Source: Tangfeifania sp.
GTDB lineage: Bacteria; Bacteroidota; Bacteroidia; Bacteroidales; Prolixibacteraceae
Assembly: GCA_018400515.1 (NCBI GenBank)
Contig: JAGYMR010000055.1
Location: 1 to 13,374, forward strand
Direction: 5' to 3'
Length of the DNA: 13,374 nt
Shown here: piece by piece, positions 1 through 8,066 of the stretch
Layout of the letters: every line of letters begins with the position of its first letter
Numbering within the stretch: position 1 is the first letter of the stretch
Notes under the pieces: generated by a model
What the model saw: the letters and a program-made list of their open reading frames with translations, nothing else
Database searches by the model: none
Told to the model about the DNA's origin: nothing
Program-made: the position numbers and the translations under genes

Positions 1-47
1 TGCACAAACTTTTTTCGCCCGATGATTCATCTTATTAAAATTAATTG

Positions 48-125
48 TTTTCTAAGGTATAAGATGGAACTCGCATGATTTTAATAATATTCGTTTGTGT
101 TATAAATTTACCATGCTCGTTTCAT
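48..125 (+). repeat. Diverged upstream element, copy 1
   Basis: This stretch of the leader shares several ordered blocks with 11157-11232 upstream of the epimerase gene: TTTTC then AAG, ATGGAACTCG (ATGAACTCG in the other copy), TTTGTGTTA, and ATGCTCGTTnCAT with one variable base. Spacing between blocks differs by only 1-2 nt. The last block has a weak dyad (ATG...CAT). This copy ends about 135 nt before the dehydrogenase start codon. It could be a duplicated promoter or operator region, or a small dispersed element; I cannot tell which. No reading frame of note lies inside it. Confidence 0.5.
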
Positions 126-259
126 CTGAATAAAATTGGTCTTAATGTTAACTATATATTGAAAAATTAACACTCAACAGAATGAAGAACTTCAAATTAA
201 TTTTTAATATTTGTGTCAAACGACAAAAAAATAATAATTATAAATAAAATTAAAGTCAA

Positions 260-1432
260 ATGTTTAAAATTAAAACATTAAATAAAATTGATTCCGAAGG
301 CTTAAATCAGTTTTCACTGAGCCATTATGAGATTGCCAGTGAAATTCCCAATCCGGATGCCATTATTCTTCGTAGTTTTAAAATGCACGACATGGAGATT
401 CCGGACACACTAAAAGCCGTAGCCCGTGCCGGGGCCGGAGTAAATAACATTCCCATTGACCGGTGCACCGAAAAAGGGATTGTCGTTTTTAACACGCCCG
501 GGGCCAATGCAAACGGAGTAAAAGAGCTGGTAATAGCAGGACTTCTGCTGTCATCGAGGGACATTGTTGACGGATCTGCCTGGGTCCGGACTTTAACAGA
601 CAAAAGCGACGAAATTCCGGCTCTTGTTGAGCAGGGAAAAAAGAATTTTGCCGGACAGGAGATTCAGGGAAAAACCCTGGCAGTGATCGGTCTGGGAGCC
701 ATTGGCGTACTGGTGGCCAATGCTGCCACTGCTCTTGGAATGAACGTGATCGGCTTTGACCCGTACATGTCGGTGAAACAAGCACTGAAACTGAGCAATC
801 AGGTAAAATGGGTGGAAGGAATTCAGGCCCTGCTCAGCCAGGCCGACTACATTACGCTGAACATCCCGCTCAATGCTGAAACCAGGGGATACATCAATAA
901 AGAAAAATTTGCCATGATGAAGGACAATGTCCGGATCCTGAATTTTGCACGAGGCGGACTGGTCGATCTGGATGCCCTTGAAGCAGCCATCGATTCAGGG
1001 AAAGTGGCGCGGTACGTCTCCGATTTTCCCAATGAAAAAGTACTGAAAATTAAAAATGTGATTCCCATTCCCCATCTGGGTGCTTCCACCAAAGAATCAG
1101 AAACCAACTGTGCCATTATGGCTGCAACCCAGTTGAAAGATTATCTGGAAGACGGAAACATTAAAAATTCCGTGAATTTCCCGGAAGCCCAGATGGAAAG
1201 AAACGGCGGTTCACGTATCCTGATTGCCAACCAGAACATTCCCAATATGGTGAGCCAGATATCCAGCGTGCTGGCTTCAGAAGGACTGAACATCGACAAT
1301 ATGCTGAACAAAAAGCGCGACAATATTGCATATAATATCATTGATGTGGCTCAATCCACCGTAAATCTAAATTTATTGGAAAAATTAAAGGCAATCAAAG
1401 GGGTATTTATGGTAAGAATTATCCAGGATTAA
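260..1432 (+). CDS. serA: D-3-phosphoglycerate dehydrogenase with ACT domain
   Basis: This 390-residue enzyme oxidises 3-phosphoglycerate to 3-phosphohydroxypyruvate with NAD+, the first step of serine synthesis in the cytoplasm. The substrate-binding loop GAGVNNIP (about 58-65), the Rossmann motif GLGAIG (144-149), the catalytic arginine in NFARGG (R231), a glutamate near 259 and the catalytic histidine in PHLGAST (H272) are all in the order typical of the D-isomer-specific 2-hydroxyacid dehydrogenases. Residues from about 318 to the end form an ACT domain, the usual site of serine feedback control. It is slightly shorter than the E. coli enzyme (about 410). The ATG at 260 follows a purely AT-rich leader with no Shine-Dalgarno, common in Bacteroidota. 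No serC partner lies downstream; it could lie upstream outside the window. A terminator at 1444 separates it from transketolase. The family is sure; the exact substrate follows from the ACT domain and the conserved loop. Confidence 0.93.
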   Translation: MFKIKTLNKIDSEGLNQFSLSHYEIASEIPNPDAIILRSFKMHDMEIPDTLKAVARAGAGVNNIPIDRCTEKGIVVFNTPGANANGVKELVIAGLLLSSRDIVDGSAWVRTLTDKSDEIPALVEQGKKNFAGQEIQGKTLAVIGLGAIGVLVANAATALGMNVIGFDPYMSVKQALKLSNQVKWVEGIQALLSQADYITLNIPLNAETRGYINKEKFAMMKDNVRILNFARGGLVDLDALEAAIDSGKVARYVSDFPNEKVLKIKNVIPIPHLGASTKESETNCAIMAATQLKDYLEDGNIKNSVNFPEAQMERNGGSRILIANQNIPNMVSQISSVLASEGLNIDNMLNKKRDNIAYNIIDVAQSTVNLNLLEKLKAIKGVFMVRIIQD

Positions 1433-1443
1433 AATACTCCATG

Positions 1444-1474
1444 AAAGAGGAAGCCATCGGTTTCCTCTTTTTTT
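1444..1474 (+). terminator. Intrinsic terminator after serA
   Basis: AAAGAGGAAGCC pairs with GGTTTCCTCTTT around a three-base ATC loop, giving a 12-bp stem with one G-T pair, followed by TTTT. It starts 11 nt after the dehydrogenase stop codon, so it should end that transcript and make transketolase an independent unit. Confidence 0.9.
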
Positions 1475-1476
1475 GT

Positions 1477-1484
1477 TATTTTTG
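1477..1484 (+). promoter_or_regulatory. Candidate -7 element for transketolase
   Basis: TATTTTTG matches the Bacteroidota -7 consensus TAnnTTTG exactly and lies 38 nt upstream of the transketolase ATG, just after the serA terminator. There is no clear TTTG -33 box about 20 nt further up, where the terminator stem sits, so this is a candidate only. Confidence 0.45.
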
Positions 1485-1522
1485 AATTTGCTTAAAAAGC
1501 TGACTAAAAAAAACAATAACAA

Positions 1523-3553
1523 ATGAGTAAAAAAATTGAAATAAAAGCAGCAGATAACATTCGTGTTCTGTCTGCCTCTATGGTTGAGAAAGCAAAATCG
1601 GGTCACCCGGGAGGAGCCATGGGTGGAGCTGATTACATCCACATCTTATATTCTGAATTTTTAAACTATGATCCCTCGGATATGACCTGGGCCAATCGCG
1701 ACCGGTTTTTTCTTGATCCGGGGCACATGTCGCCCATGCTTTATTCGGTACTTGCCATGGCAGGCTTCTACAACATGGAAGACCTGATGAATTTCAGGCA
1801 GTGGAGCAGTGTCACTCCCGGACATCCCGAACTGGATGTTGAACGGGGGATTGAAAACACCTCCGGACCTCTTGGTCAGGGCCATACCATGGCCGTTGGA
1901 GCTGCCATATCCGAACGATTCCTGTCGGCACGTTTTGGCGATTGGATGTCGCACAAAATATATACATTTATTTCCGATGGCGGTGTGCAGGAAGAAGTGT
2001 CACAGGGTGCAGGGCGTATTGCCGGATACCTGGGACTGGGAAACCTGATCATGTTCTATGACTCAAACGACATTCAGCTCTCTACTAAAACAGAAGAAGT
2101 TACCCATGAGGATACGGCAAAAAAATACGAAGCCTGGGGTTGGCATGTGCTCACAATCGATGGAAACGATCCGGACCAAATACGGGATGCGCTGAAAAAA
2201 GCCAATGCCGAAACAGAAAAGCCTACCCTGATCATTGGTAAAACCATCATGGGCAAGGGAGCTGTTACCGAAGTCGGTGAAAGTTTTGAAAAGGAAACAT
2301 CCACCCACGGAATGCCGCTGACAGGTGCGGGAGCTTCATTTGCCAAAACCATTGAAAACCTGGGGGGCAATCCGGAAAATCCCTTTCAGATTCTGGACGA
2401 TGTGCAGGCACTTTACGACAAACGTAAAAAAGAGCTGATAGAAGCAGCCAAAGCAAAAAAAGCAAAACAGGCTGAATGGAAAGCAAAAAACCCCGAGCTG
2501 GCTGCCAAATGGGAAAAATTCTTCTCTGACCAGGGAGCAAATTTTGACTTCTCTGCCATTGAACAAAAACCAAACGTCGCCACCCGGGGTGCATCAGGAG
2601 CGGTGTTAGGAGCCATGTTCGGCAAGGTGGAGAACCTCCTCGTGGCTTCGGCAGACCTCTCCAACTCCGACAAGACCGACGGATTTCTGAAAAAAACCTC
2701 CGCCCTGAAAAAAGGAGATTTCAGTGGGTCATTCCTGCAAGCCGGCGTGAGCGAACTTACCATGGCCTGCATGGCCAACGGTATGGCGCTGCACGGAGGT
2801 GTCATTCCGGTGTGCGGAACATTCTTTGTTTTCTCCGATTACATGAAACCTGCCGTCCGTTTGGCTGCCCTGATGGAGCTGCCGGTAAAATACGTCTGGA
2901 CACACGATGCATTCCGCGTGGGAGAAGACGGTCCTACCCACCAGCCGGTGGAACAGGAAGCACAAATCAGGCTGATGGAAAAGCTGAAAAACCACAGCGA
3001 CCAAAACAGCGTGCTGGTGCTCCGGCCGGCCGACGGAAACGAAACAACCGTTGCCTGGAAAATGGCACTCGAAAATACAACTACTCCTACTGCACTGATT
3101 CTTTCACGCCAAAACGTAGAAAATCTTCCGGTGAAGGGAAATGCCTATGAATTGGCACTGCAGGCAGAAAAAGGGGCTTATGTCGTCTTGAAACCGGCCG
3201 GCAAACCCGACGTGGTGCTGGTTGCCAGTGGCTCAGAGGTATCCACTCTGGTGGAAGGGGCTAATCTGCTCACCGAACGTGACGGACTCAATGTTCAGGT
3301 GGTATCTGCTCCCTCAGAAGGGCTGTTTCGCAACCAACCGGAAGATTACCAGGGAAACGTGCTCCCAACCGGCATACCACGGTTCGGACTAACAGCAGGA
3401 TTGCCTGTTACCCTGGCCGGACTGGTGGGCGAAAACGGAAAAATATGGGGTCTGGAAACCTTTGGCTATTCCGCTCCATACAAGGTGCTCGACGAAAAAC
3501 TGGGCTTCAACGGAGAAAATGTTTATACACAGGTAAAGAAAATGTTGAATTAG
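1523..3553 (+). CDS. tkt: Transketolase
   Basis: This 676-residue thiamine-diphosphate enzyme moves two-carbon ketol units between sugar phosphates in the non-oxidative pentose-phosphate pathway. Visible landmarks in order are SGHPGGAMGGAD (about 27-37), DPGHMSPMLY (65-74), GPLGQGHTMAVG (115-126), the diphosphate/metal-binding region starting at ISDGG (150-154) and running to YDSND (179-183), a Lys/Ala-rich linker near residue 300-325, the GVSEL segment holding the glutamate that activates the cofactor, and GEDGPTHQPVEQ of the pyrimidine domain. Length matches the family (about 660-680). The metal-binding motif begins S-D-G rather than the usual G-D-G; I recall this form from Bacteroidota transketolases, so I read it as a lineage variant, not damage. 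The start is fixed by MSKKIEIKAADNIR, typical of the family. Its last 47 bp overlap the convergent aminotransferase gene. Confidence 0.95.
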   Translation: MSKKIEIKAADNIRVLSASMVEKAKSGHPGGAMGGADYIHILYSEFLNYDPSDMTWANRDRFFLDPGHMSPMLYSVLAMAGFYNMEDLMNFRQWSSVTPGHPELDVERGIENTSGPLGQGHTMAVGAAISERFLSARFGDWMSHKIYTFISDGGVQEEVSQGAGRIAGYLGLGNLIMFYDSNDIQLSTKTEEVTHEDTAKKYEAWGWHVLTIDGNDPDQIRDALKKANAETEKPTLIIGKTIMGKGAVTEVGESFEKETSTHGMPLTGAGASFAKTIENLGGNPENPFQILDDVQALYDKRKKELIEAAKAKKAKQAEWKAKNPELAAKWEKFFSDQGANFDFSAIEQKPNVATRGASGAVLGAMFGKVENLLVASADLSNSDKTDGFLKKTSALKKGDFSGSFLQAGVSELTMACMANGMALHGGVIPVCGTFFVFSDYMKPAVRLAALMELPVKYVWTHDAFRVGEDGPTHQPVEQEAQIRLMEKLKNHSDQNSVLVLRPADGNETTVAWKMALENTTTPTALILSRQNVENLPVKGNAYELALQAEKGAYVVLKPAGKPDVVLVASGSEVSTLVEGANLLTERDGLNVQVVSAPSEGLFRNQPEDYQGNVLPTGIPRFGLTAGLPVTLAGLVGENGKIWGLETFGYSAPYKVLDEKLGFNGENVYTQVKKMLN

Positions 3554-4391
3554 GGTCCACCTTTTCAAAAAATTTGCGCTGCAAAAACCGGGTGATATCG
3601 CCCGGTTTTTTATTGCCAACAGGAGTATCATTGACCTGCACGACGGGTGCAACCTCGCTTCCCGTTCCGGTAATCATCAGTTCCTCCATCTCATACAATT
3701 CCTTTTCTGAAAAAGCCTGTTCCTGCACCGGAATATTGTTTTCGGCACAAATCTCCAACACCACTTTGCGGTTGATCCCCGGTAAAATCAGATTTGAAAG
3801 CGGATGGGTAATCACCGTTCCGTTTTTTACAGCCAACACACTGGAGTGTGTGGCTTCAGTAACCATTCCGTCCCGGATCAGCACACACTCCCCTGCCCCG
3901 GCTTCCACCGCCTGATTATACAGCATGGTATTGGGCAGCAAAGCCACCGATTTTATATCGCACCGCAACCAGCGAATATCTTCCCGGGTAATGACTTTAA
4001 TACCGTTTTCCAGGTTTTCCGAAAAGGAAGGAAAAGCAAAGGCAAAGGCATATACCGTTGGCTTTAGGTTCTGAGGGAAGTGATGCACCCGTTTATTGGT
4101 ACCACGGGTAATCTGGATATAAATACCCGCATGAGCCTCATGCAACTGATTCCTTTTGAGGAGTTGAGCAAAAACCTGTCCCAGACCATCCAATCCGTCA
4201 AATTCAATTTGCAGCTCACCGAGACTTCTTTTCAGTCGCTGCAAGTGATCGGAAAGACGAAAGGGCTTTCCAAGGTAGAATTTTGTTACCTCATAAACGC
4301 CGTCTGCAAATAAAAATCCGCGATCATCAGGCGAAAGGGCCGCTTCCTCTTTTGAAACAAATGCTCCGTTCAGATATACCGTTTCACTCAT
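3507..4391 (-). CDS. dat: D-amino-acid aminotransferase (class IV, PLP)
   Basis: This 294-residue fold-type IV PLP aminotransferase probably exchanges amino groups between D-amino acids and 2-oxo acids, for example D-alanine with 2-oxoglutarate to give D-glutamate for the cell wall. The segment RCDIKS places the PLP lysine at about K147 and is characteristic of D-amino-acid transaminases rather than branched-chain ones. [11 protein letters not shown] (97-107) corresponds to the Arg/His carboxylate clamp of that subgroup, VTEATHS (E179) contacts the cofactor, and [10 protein letters not shown] is the phosphate-loop region. The C-terminus [12 protein letters not shown] aligns with the family's conserved end, so the reading frame through the terminator at 3582 is real. 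The last 16 or so residues are an extra tail reaching into the transketolase gene. The start ATG overlaps the endonuclease IV stop by 8 bp, so the two are co-transcribed and probably translationally coupled. A branched-chain or aminodeoxychorismate-lyase role is the main alternative. Confidence 0.87.
   Translation of the reverse strand: MSETVYLNGAFVSKEEAALSPDDRGFLFADGVYEVTKFYLGKPFRLSDHLQRLKRSLGELQIEFDGLDGLGQVFAQLLKRNQLHEAHAGIYIQITRGTNKRVHHFPQNLKPTVYAFAFAFPSFSENLENGIKVITREDIRWLRCDIKSVALLPNTMLYNQAVEAGAGECVLIRDGMVTEATHSSVLAVKNGTVITHPLSNLILPGINRKVVLEICAENNIPVQEQAFSEKELYEMEELMITGTGSEVAPVVQVNDTPVGNKKPGDITRFLQRKFFEKVDPNSTFSLPVYKHFLR
3582..3613 (+). terminator. Bidirectional intrinsic terminator inside dat coding sequence
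   Basis: AAAAACCGGGTGA pairs with TATCGCCCGGTTTTT (the inner GATATC stays open as the loop); the stem is CCGGG/CCCGG flanked by A and T runs, so either strand ends in a U tract. It lies 29 nt after the transketolase stop and suits that gene well. On the minus strand the same bases encode the conserved [10 protein letters not shown] segment of the aminotransferase, about 95 nt before its stop codon. Confidence 0.8.
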
Positions 4392-5235
4392 TTATCAGGT
4401 TTTTAAGGATTTGTATCTCTTCCGCCCAGCGGTCGGAATCGGGAGTTTCCAAAATCAGGGGGATGCCGTTAAAGCGTTCGTCTTTCATGATGCACTCAAA
4501 CACTTCCATTCCCAGCGTGCCTTTCCCTAAACTGGCATGCCGGTCAACCCTTGAACCGGGTTCCTTCTTAGAATCGTTCAGATGCATCCCTTTCAGGTAT
4601 TTAAAACCAATAACCTCATCAAACTCCCTGAAAACTTTTTCAAATCCTGCTTTGGTGCTGATATCGTAACCCGCGGAATAAGCATGTGCCGTATCGATGC
4701 AAACACCCACCCGGCTTGTATCATCTACCCGGTCGATGATCCCCTTTATCTGGTAAAACGAAAACCCAAGGTTGGTTCCCTGTCCGGCCGTGTTTTCAAT
4801 CACCGCGGTGACTCCTTCTGTTTGTTGAAGCACCAGGTTGACCGATTCGGCAATGGTTGCCAGACACTCTTCTTCGCTGATCTGATGCAGGTGACTTCCC
4901 GGATGAAAATTGAGCCGGTCGAGCCCCAGCATCTCACAACGCTGCATCTCATCCAGGAAAGCATCGCGCGATTTCTGCAACGCTGTTTTATCGGGATGAC
5001 CAGGATTTATCAGATAACTGTCGTGTGGCAAGATCTGCCACGATTGATACCCATACTTTTTACAATTATTCTTAAAAGCTTCAATATGCTCTTTCTTCAA
5101 CGGCGGAGCCTGCCACTGCCGCTGATTTTTTGTGAACAGCGCAAAAGCTGTGGCGCCAATCCGATGGGCATTTGCTGGTGCATTCCCGACACCTCCCGCT
5201 GCACTTACATGAGCTCCAATAAATTTTTTATCCAT
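4384..5235 (-). CDS. nfo: Endonuclease IV (AP endonuclease family 2)
   Basis: This enzyme nicks DNA 5' of abasic sites and trims blocked 3' ends in base-excision repair. With the start at 5235 it has 283 residues, the normal family length. All nine metal ligands of the trinuclear zinc site can be placed by comparison with E. coli Nfo: H71, H111 (NFHPGSH), E147 (VIENTAGQG), D181 and H184 ([13 protein letters not shown]), H218 (HLNDSK), D231 and H233 ([11 protein letters not shown]), and E263 (LILETP). The frame stays open upstream to 5274, but the start at 5235 gives the typical [16 protein letters not shown]-terminus and has an AAGAGG Shine-Dalgarno a few bases upstream. It is the first gene of a two-gene unit with the aminotransferase; the functional link between them is not obvious. 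Confidence 0.95.
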   Translation of the reverse strand: MDKKFIGAHVSAAGGVGNAPANAHRIGATAFALFTKNQRQWQAPPLKKEHIEAFKNNCKKYGYQSWQILPHDSYLINPGHPDKTALQKSRDAFLDEMQRCEMLGLDRLNFHPGSHLHQISEEECLATIAESVNLVLQQTEGVTAVIENTAGQGTNLGFSFYQIKGIIDRVDDTSRVGVCIDTAHAYSAGYDISTKAGFEKVFREFDEVIGFKYLKGMHLNDSKKEPGSRVDRHASLGKGTLGMEVFECIMKDERFNGIPLILETPDSDRWAEEIQILKNLINE

Positions 5236-5280
5236 AACCTCTTTTCTTTTTATTCGTAAAAACTGCCGGAACAATTTTTG

Positions 5281-5302
5281 CAGGATCTTTATAGAAATCC
5301 TG
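5281..5302. repeat. Short inverted repeat in the nfo / DUF4251 divergent spacer
   Basis: CAGGATCTTTA faces TAGAAATCCTG: six perfect outer pairs, one mismatch, then four more pairs including one wobble. It lies 46 nt upstream of nfo, within its probable 5' leader. CGAAAATA just beyond it (5305-5312) reads TATTTTCG on the minus strand, one base off the TAnnTTTG -7 consensus, so the repeat may sit at or just after the nfo transcription start. It could be an operator or leader hairpin. Confidence 0.3.
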
Positions 5303-5475
5303 AACGAAAATAGTCTAAATTACAAGAATGATAAAATTTAAATGCCATAAAACAAACATAAACACCCAATCTGAACGATAGTCGGAACATGGAATAATTC
5401 ATGAATTATCCGGACTTTACGAATGATGTAAACGAAATACATATTACCGAATCACAAAACATTAAATTCATTCTC

Positions 5476-5988
5476 ATGAAACAAAAAATAATAATATCTA
5501 TTCTGTTGGTTTTATTTGTAATTCCGGCCATAGCCCAGGAACCAGTCAAAAGCCGCAAGGAACGGCGGGCCGAAAGGCAGGAGAAAAGAATGGAAGCGGT
5601 AAAAGAAATGATCAACGGAAAATCCTTTATCTTCGAAGCCACCCATGCCATGCCCCTCGGAGGAGGAAGCATCCATCTGAACCATTCATACGATGTTGAA
5701 ATTAAAGGCGATACCCTTACATCGTACCTGCCGTTTTACGGAGTGGCGTATCGCGCGGAATACGGAAGTCTGAGGTCAGCCCTGGACTTTGTCCAACCCG
5801 TTCAAAGCTATGAAATGGAATATAAAAACGAGCAGTATCTGATAAAAACAGAAGTGAAAAATAAGATGGATCTGCTCCATTATACCTTCTTTATCTCCGA
5901 CCTGGGATATGCTACCCTGAACGTTACCAGCACCAGCCGCCAGGCTATTTCCTATTACGGAAGGATTGATGCCCGAAGTGAAGAATGA
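5476..5988 (+). CDS. Secreted DUF4251-like protein
   Basis: I take the start at 5476: it gives a clean type I signal peptide (MKQK, a hydrophobic stretch IIISILLVLFVIPAI, then cleavage after AIAQ-like residues near 21) and a 170-residue product. The frame is open to an ATG at 5401, but that would put 25 polar residues before the signal. After the signal is a short very basic stretch (KSRKERRAERQEKR), then a compact domain with MINGKSFIFEATHAMP, a GGSIHLN turn, DVEIKGDTLTSYLPFYGVAY and a C-terminal SYYGRID. This pattern resembles the DUF4251 family of exported Bacteroidota proteins, whose function is unknown. There are no cysteines and no lipobox, so a soluble periplasmic location is likely. 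It stands alone, divergent from nfo and convergent with the sulfatase. Confidence 0.8.
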   Translation: MKQKIIISILLVLFVIPAIAQEPVKSRKERRAERQEKRMEAVKEMINGKSFIFEATHAMPLGGGSIHLNHSYDVEIKGDTLTSYLPFYGVAYRAEYGSLRSALDFVQPVQSYEMEYKNEQYLIKTEVKNKMDLLHYTFFISDLGYATLNVTSTSRQAISYYGRIDARSEE

Positions 5989-6118
5989 GAAAGAAGGGCA
6001 TCCAACCAAACAATTTCTTTCCGGAAACGTTATTATTCCGATTACAAGACTAAAAGGTCTTAAAGTATCAATACATGTATTTAGAAAATCCGGGATTTTT
6101 ACAACCGGCATCAATGGC

Positions 6119-7738
6119 CTACGGTTTCGGAAATTCCCGCATGGGACTGTAACGGACGTAAGAATCAAAAATTTCCTTATCCGGTCCCGTCACCCGGGGA
6201 TCCTGTGATTTTTCCAATTCAGACTTCAGCACCTTTTTCAGTTCCTCTTCGATTTCTTTAAACGCGGGATCCCCTGCCAGGTTAGTCAGATTATAAGGGT
6301 CTTTCTTAATATCGTACAGTTCGAATTCAGGCCGTTTGGCGTGGGCCATGTCGAAAAATGGACGAATGGATTCATCCTGCCGGTTTTCAATGATAAATGA
6401 TTTTGTCGGTGCAGCATCGATGTCGGTGAATGCCTGGCCGGTTTGATATTTTCCATTTTCATCGATCCCATACATGGGAAGCAACTCATCTTCCGTGCCG
6501 GGTTTTATACGCTGAGGAGCACCTGCCGGCCAGCGATCGGGTTTCATGTTCCAGATCAGAAGATAATCATGACTGCGAATGGCCCGTTGCGGATAGCCCC
6601 GGTTAAGGTATCGTGAACTGGAGTGACGTTCACGGCCGGCAAAAACGTATTTTTTGTCCGGGTCAACCACCCCGCTGTTTTTCGATTTGAGGATGTCCAA
6701 AACGCTCTTCCCCGAAATGGGCAGCATGCCTTCGGGGCTTGTACCGGTAATTTCCAGGATCGTTGGTGCCAGATCGGCAAAACTCAACAGGTCATCAACG
6801 AGCCTTCCCCCGGGATATTCATTGGGATAACGCACCGCAAAAGGAACATGAATGCCGTACTCATAGCAGTTGGCCTTAGCCCGCGGGAAGGGCATTCCGT
6901 TGTCAGATGTAACAATTACAATGGTATTCTCCAGTTCACCGGCTTTTTCAAGGTACTCCAGCATGCGCTGCAAATGAAGGTCAAACCATTCAATTTCCAC
7001 CGCATAATCCAGAATATCACCTCGTACAATCTCATGATCCGGAAAAAATCCGGGAACCACTACATCTTCCGGATTTTTATCTGTTCGTTTCCAGGCATCC
7101 TGCTCATAAGCGCGGTGAGGTTCGGTGGCACCATACCAGAAGAAGAACGGTTTCTCGCCCCGCACATTTTCCATAAAATACTTAAAGTTCTCAAAGTAGT
7201 TCACCGGACTGATGAACTTTGCCGGCCGCTCATCGCCGGGTGTACCTTCTTCATACCGGATGTTGCTGTGTGCAAGGCCGGCGGCATCGGTCGACCGCCA
7301 GAGGGAATCCTTTTCATTCCGTGCGTACCGGAAAGGAGAAACCCCTTTGCCTGTCCGCCCCGTAGTATAACCGTTTGATTCAAGCAGATCTACGAACGGT
7401 ACGTGCTTTTTCATCCACGAAGAGGCATGTTGGCCCGACTGTTCGTTTTGCCAGTGATAGCGGCCGGTAACCAGACTGCTGCGCGAAGGTGCGCAGCCCG
7501 GGGAGCCGGCGATGCAGTTCGAAAAATAAATCCCTTCGCGGGCAACCCGGTCGAAAGCCGGCGTGTGAACAAACTTGCTGCCGGCGAAACTGGTGTGACC
7601 AAACGACTGATCGTCGCTGATGGCAAACAGGATGTTGGGCCGAATGGCGACTTCTTCTTTCTTTTCAGTCTGGCATCCGGACATCAAAACAGAAACAAAA
7701 ACAACAGAAATAAAAGTCAGAATTTTCATAGATATCAT
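6119..7738 (-). CDS. Lipoprotein sulfatase, N-sulfoglucosamine sulfohydrolase-like
   Basis: This 539-residue formylglycine-dependent sulfatase hydrolyses sulfate esters or sulfamates. The signature CAPSR (82-86) supplies the cysteine (C82) that must be converted to formylglycine, probably by an anaerobic sulfatase-maturing enzyme encoded elsewhere. Other visible active-site parts are SDDQS (41-45), GRTGKG (127-132, with the conserved lysine), a TEPHR segment and TSDNGMPFP. The surroundings of CAPSR (SSLVTGRYHWQNEQSGQH) and the SDNGMPFP to GIHVPF stretch resemble heparan N-sulfatase (SGSH) more than arylsulfatase A, so a sulfated glucosamine glycan is a reasonable guess. The N-terminus is a lipoprotein signal with lipobox MSGC (C22); the second Met (7729) is an equally good start. 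It lies 15 bp after the end of the gene remnant and downstream of glycosylasparaginase. The fold is sure; the substrate is inferred. Confidence 0.92.
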   Translation of the reverse strand: MISMKILTFISVVFVSVLMSGCQTEKKEEVAIRPNILFAISDDQSFGHTSFAGSKFVHTPAFDRVAREGIYFSNCIAGSPGCAPSRSSLVTGRYHWQNEQSGQHASSWMKKHVPFVDLLESNGYTTGRTGKGVSPFRYARNEKDSLWRSTDAAGLAHSNIRYEEGTPGDERPAKFISPVNYFENFKYFMENVRGEKPFFFWYGATEPHRAYEQDAWKRTDKNPEDVVVPGFFPDHEIVRGDILDYAVEIEWFDLHLQRMLEYLEKAGELENTIVIVTSDNGMPFPRAKANCYEYGIHVPFAVRYPNEYPGGRLVDDLLSFADLAPTILEITGTSPEGMLPISGKSVLDILKSKNSGVVDPDKKYVFAGRERHSSSRYLNRGYPQRAIRSHDYLLIWNMKPDRWPAGAPQRIKPGTEDELLPMYGIDENGKYQTGQAFTDIDAAPTKSFIIENRQDESIRPFFDMAHAKRPEFELYDIKKDPYNLTNLAGDPAFKEIEEELKKVLKSELEKSQDPRVTGPDKEIFDSYVRYSPMREFPKP

Positions 7739-7753
7739 TTTTATACAGGTTTT

Positions 7754-8034
7754 TTACCTTTGAAACACCTCTTCATGCACTACGTTTCCATCCACATCGC
7801 GATGCTGGAACCGGAGTACCGGGGTTCCGTTTTCACGCGACACTTTGCCATAAAGGAATCCTCCTTTCACACGCAGGAAGCGGTGCTGAGGCCTTACATC
7901 ATTTTGATTCCAGCCGCCGGCATGTTGATCCGCTCCGGCGCTGACTCCATATGTTTCCGGTTACAGGAAAAAATAAGGAAGAACCCGGAGAAAAAAGCAA
8001 AAAAGACAACAACAGATTTTGCTTTATAAACCAT
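7754..8034 (-). pseudogene. Remnant of a lipoprotein gene, possibly a metallophosphatase
   Basis: Two pieces of protein-like sequence lie end to end in different frames. From the ATG at 8034 comes a lipoprotein signal (MVYKAKS, a phenylalanine-rich core, then LIFSCNRK, Cys at about 24) that runs on to a stop at 7894. From about 7960 another frame, with coding-like codons, reads ETYGVSAGADQHAGGW, then RPQHRFLRVKGGFLYG, then LRFQHRDVDGNVVHEEVF, and stops at 7754. The second piece looks like the extreme C-terminus of an exported enzyme; the GFL...FQHRDVDGNVV pattern recalls the end of PhoD-like or calcineurin-like metallophosphatases, but I am unsure of the family. The simplest reading is that a large internal deletion joined the signal peptide to the C-terminus out of frame. 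A one-base shift would give a ~95-residue lipoprotein, so a genuine small gene with a sequencing error is the alternative. Gaps of 67 bp above and 15 bp below fit an operon position. Confidence 0.6.
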
Positions 8035-8066
8035 GACCAAAAACTTTACAATGACGAAACCACACA

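Noticed and set aside
1..259. Possible serine- or amino-acid-sensing riboswitch in the serA leader
   Set aside because: No recognisable riboswitch core, terminator/antiterminator pair or leader peptide is visible; the only structure is the shared element at 48-125.
6046..6061. AAGAC...GTCTT hairpin between the DUF4251-like gene and the sulfatase
   Set aside because: Only five base pairs with no U tract; too weak to call a terminator for either convergent gene.
6070..6081. 12-bp perfect palindrome AATACATGTATT
   Set aside because: It lies between two convergent gene ends, away from any start, and a 12-bp AT-rich palindrome can arise by chance; no second copy was seen.
7403..8029. Long plus-strand open frame (208 codons) over the sulfatase start and the remnant
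   Set aside because: It is antisense to well-supported coding sequence, has no recognisable domain, and runs across a signal peptide and a spacer; it is a shadow frame.
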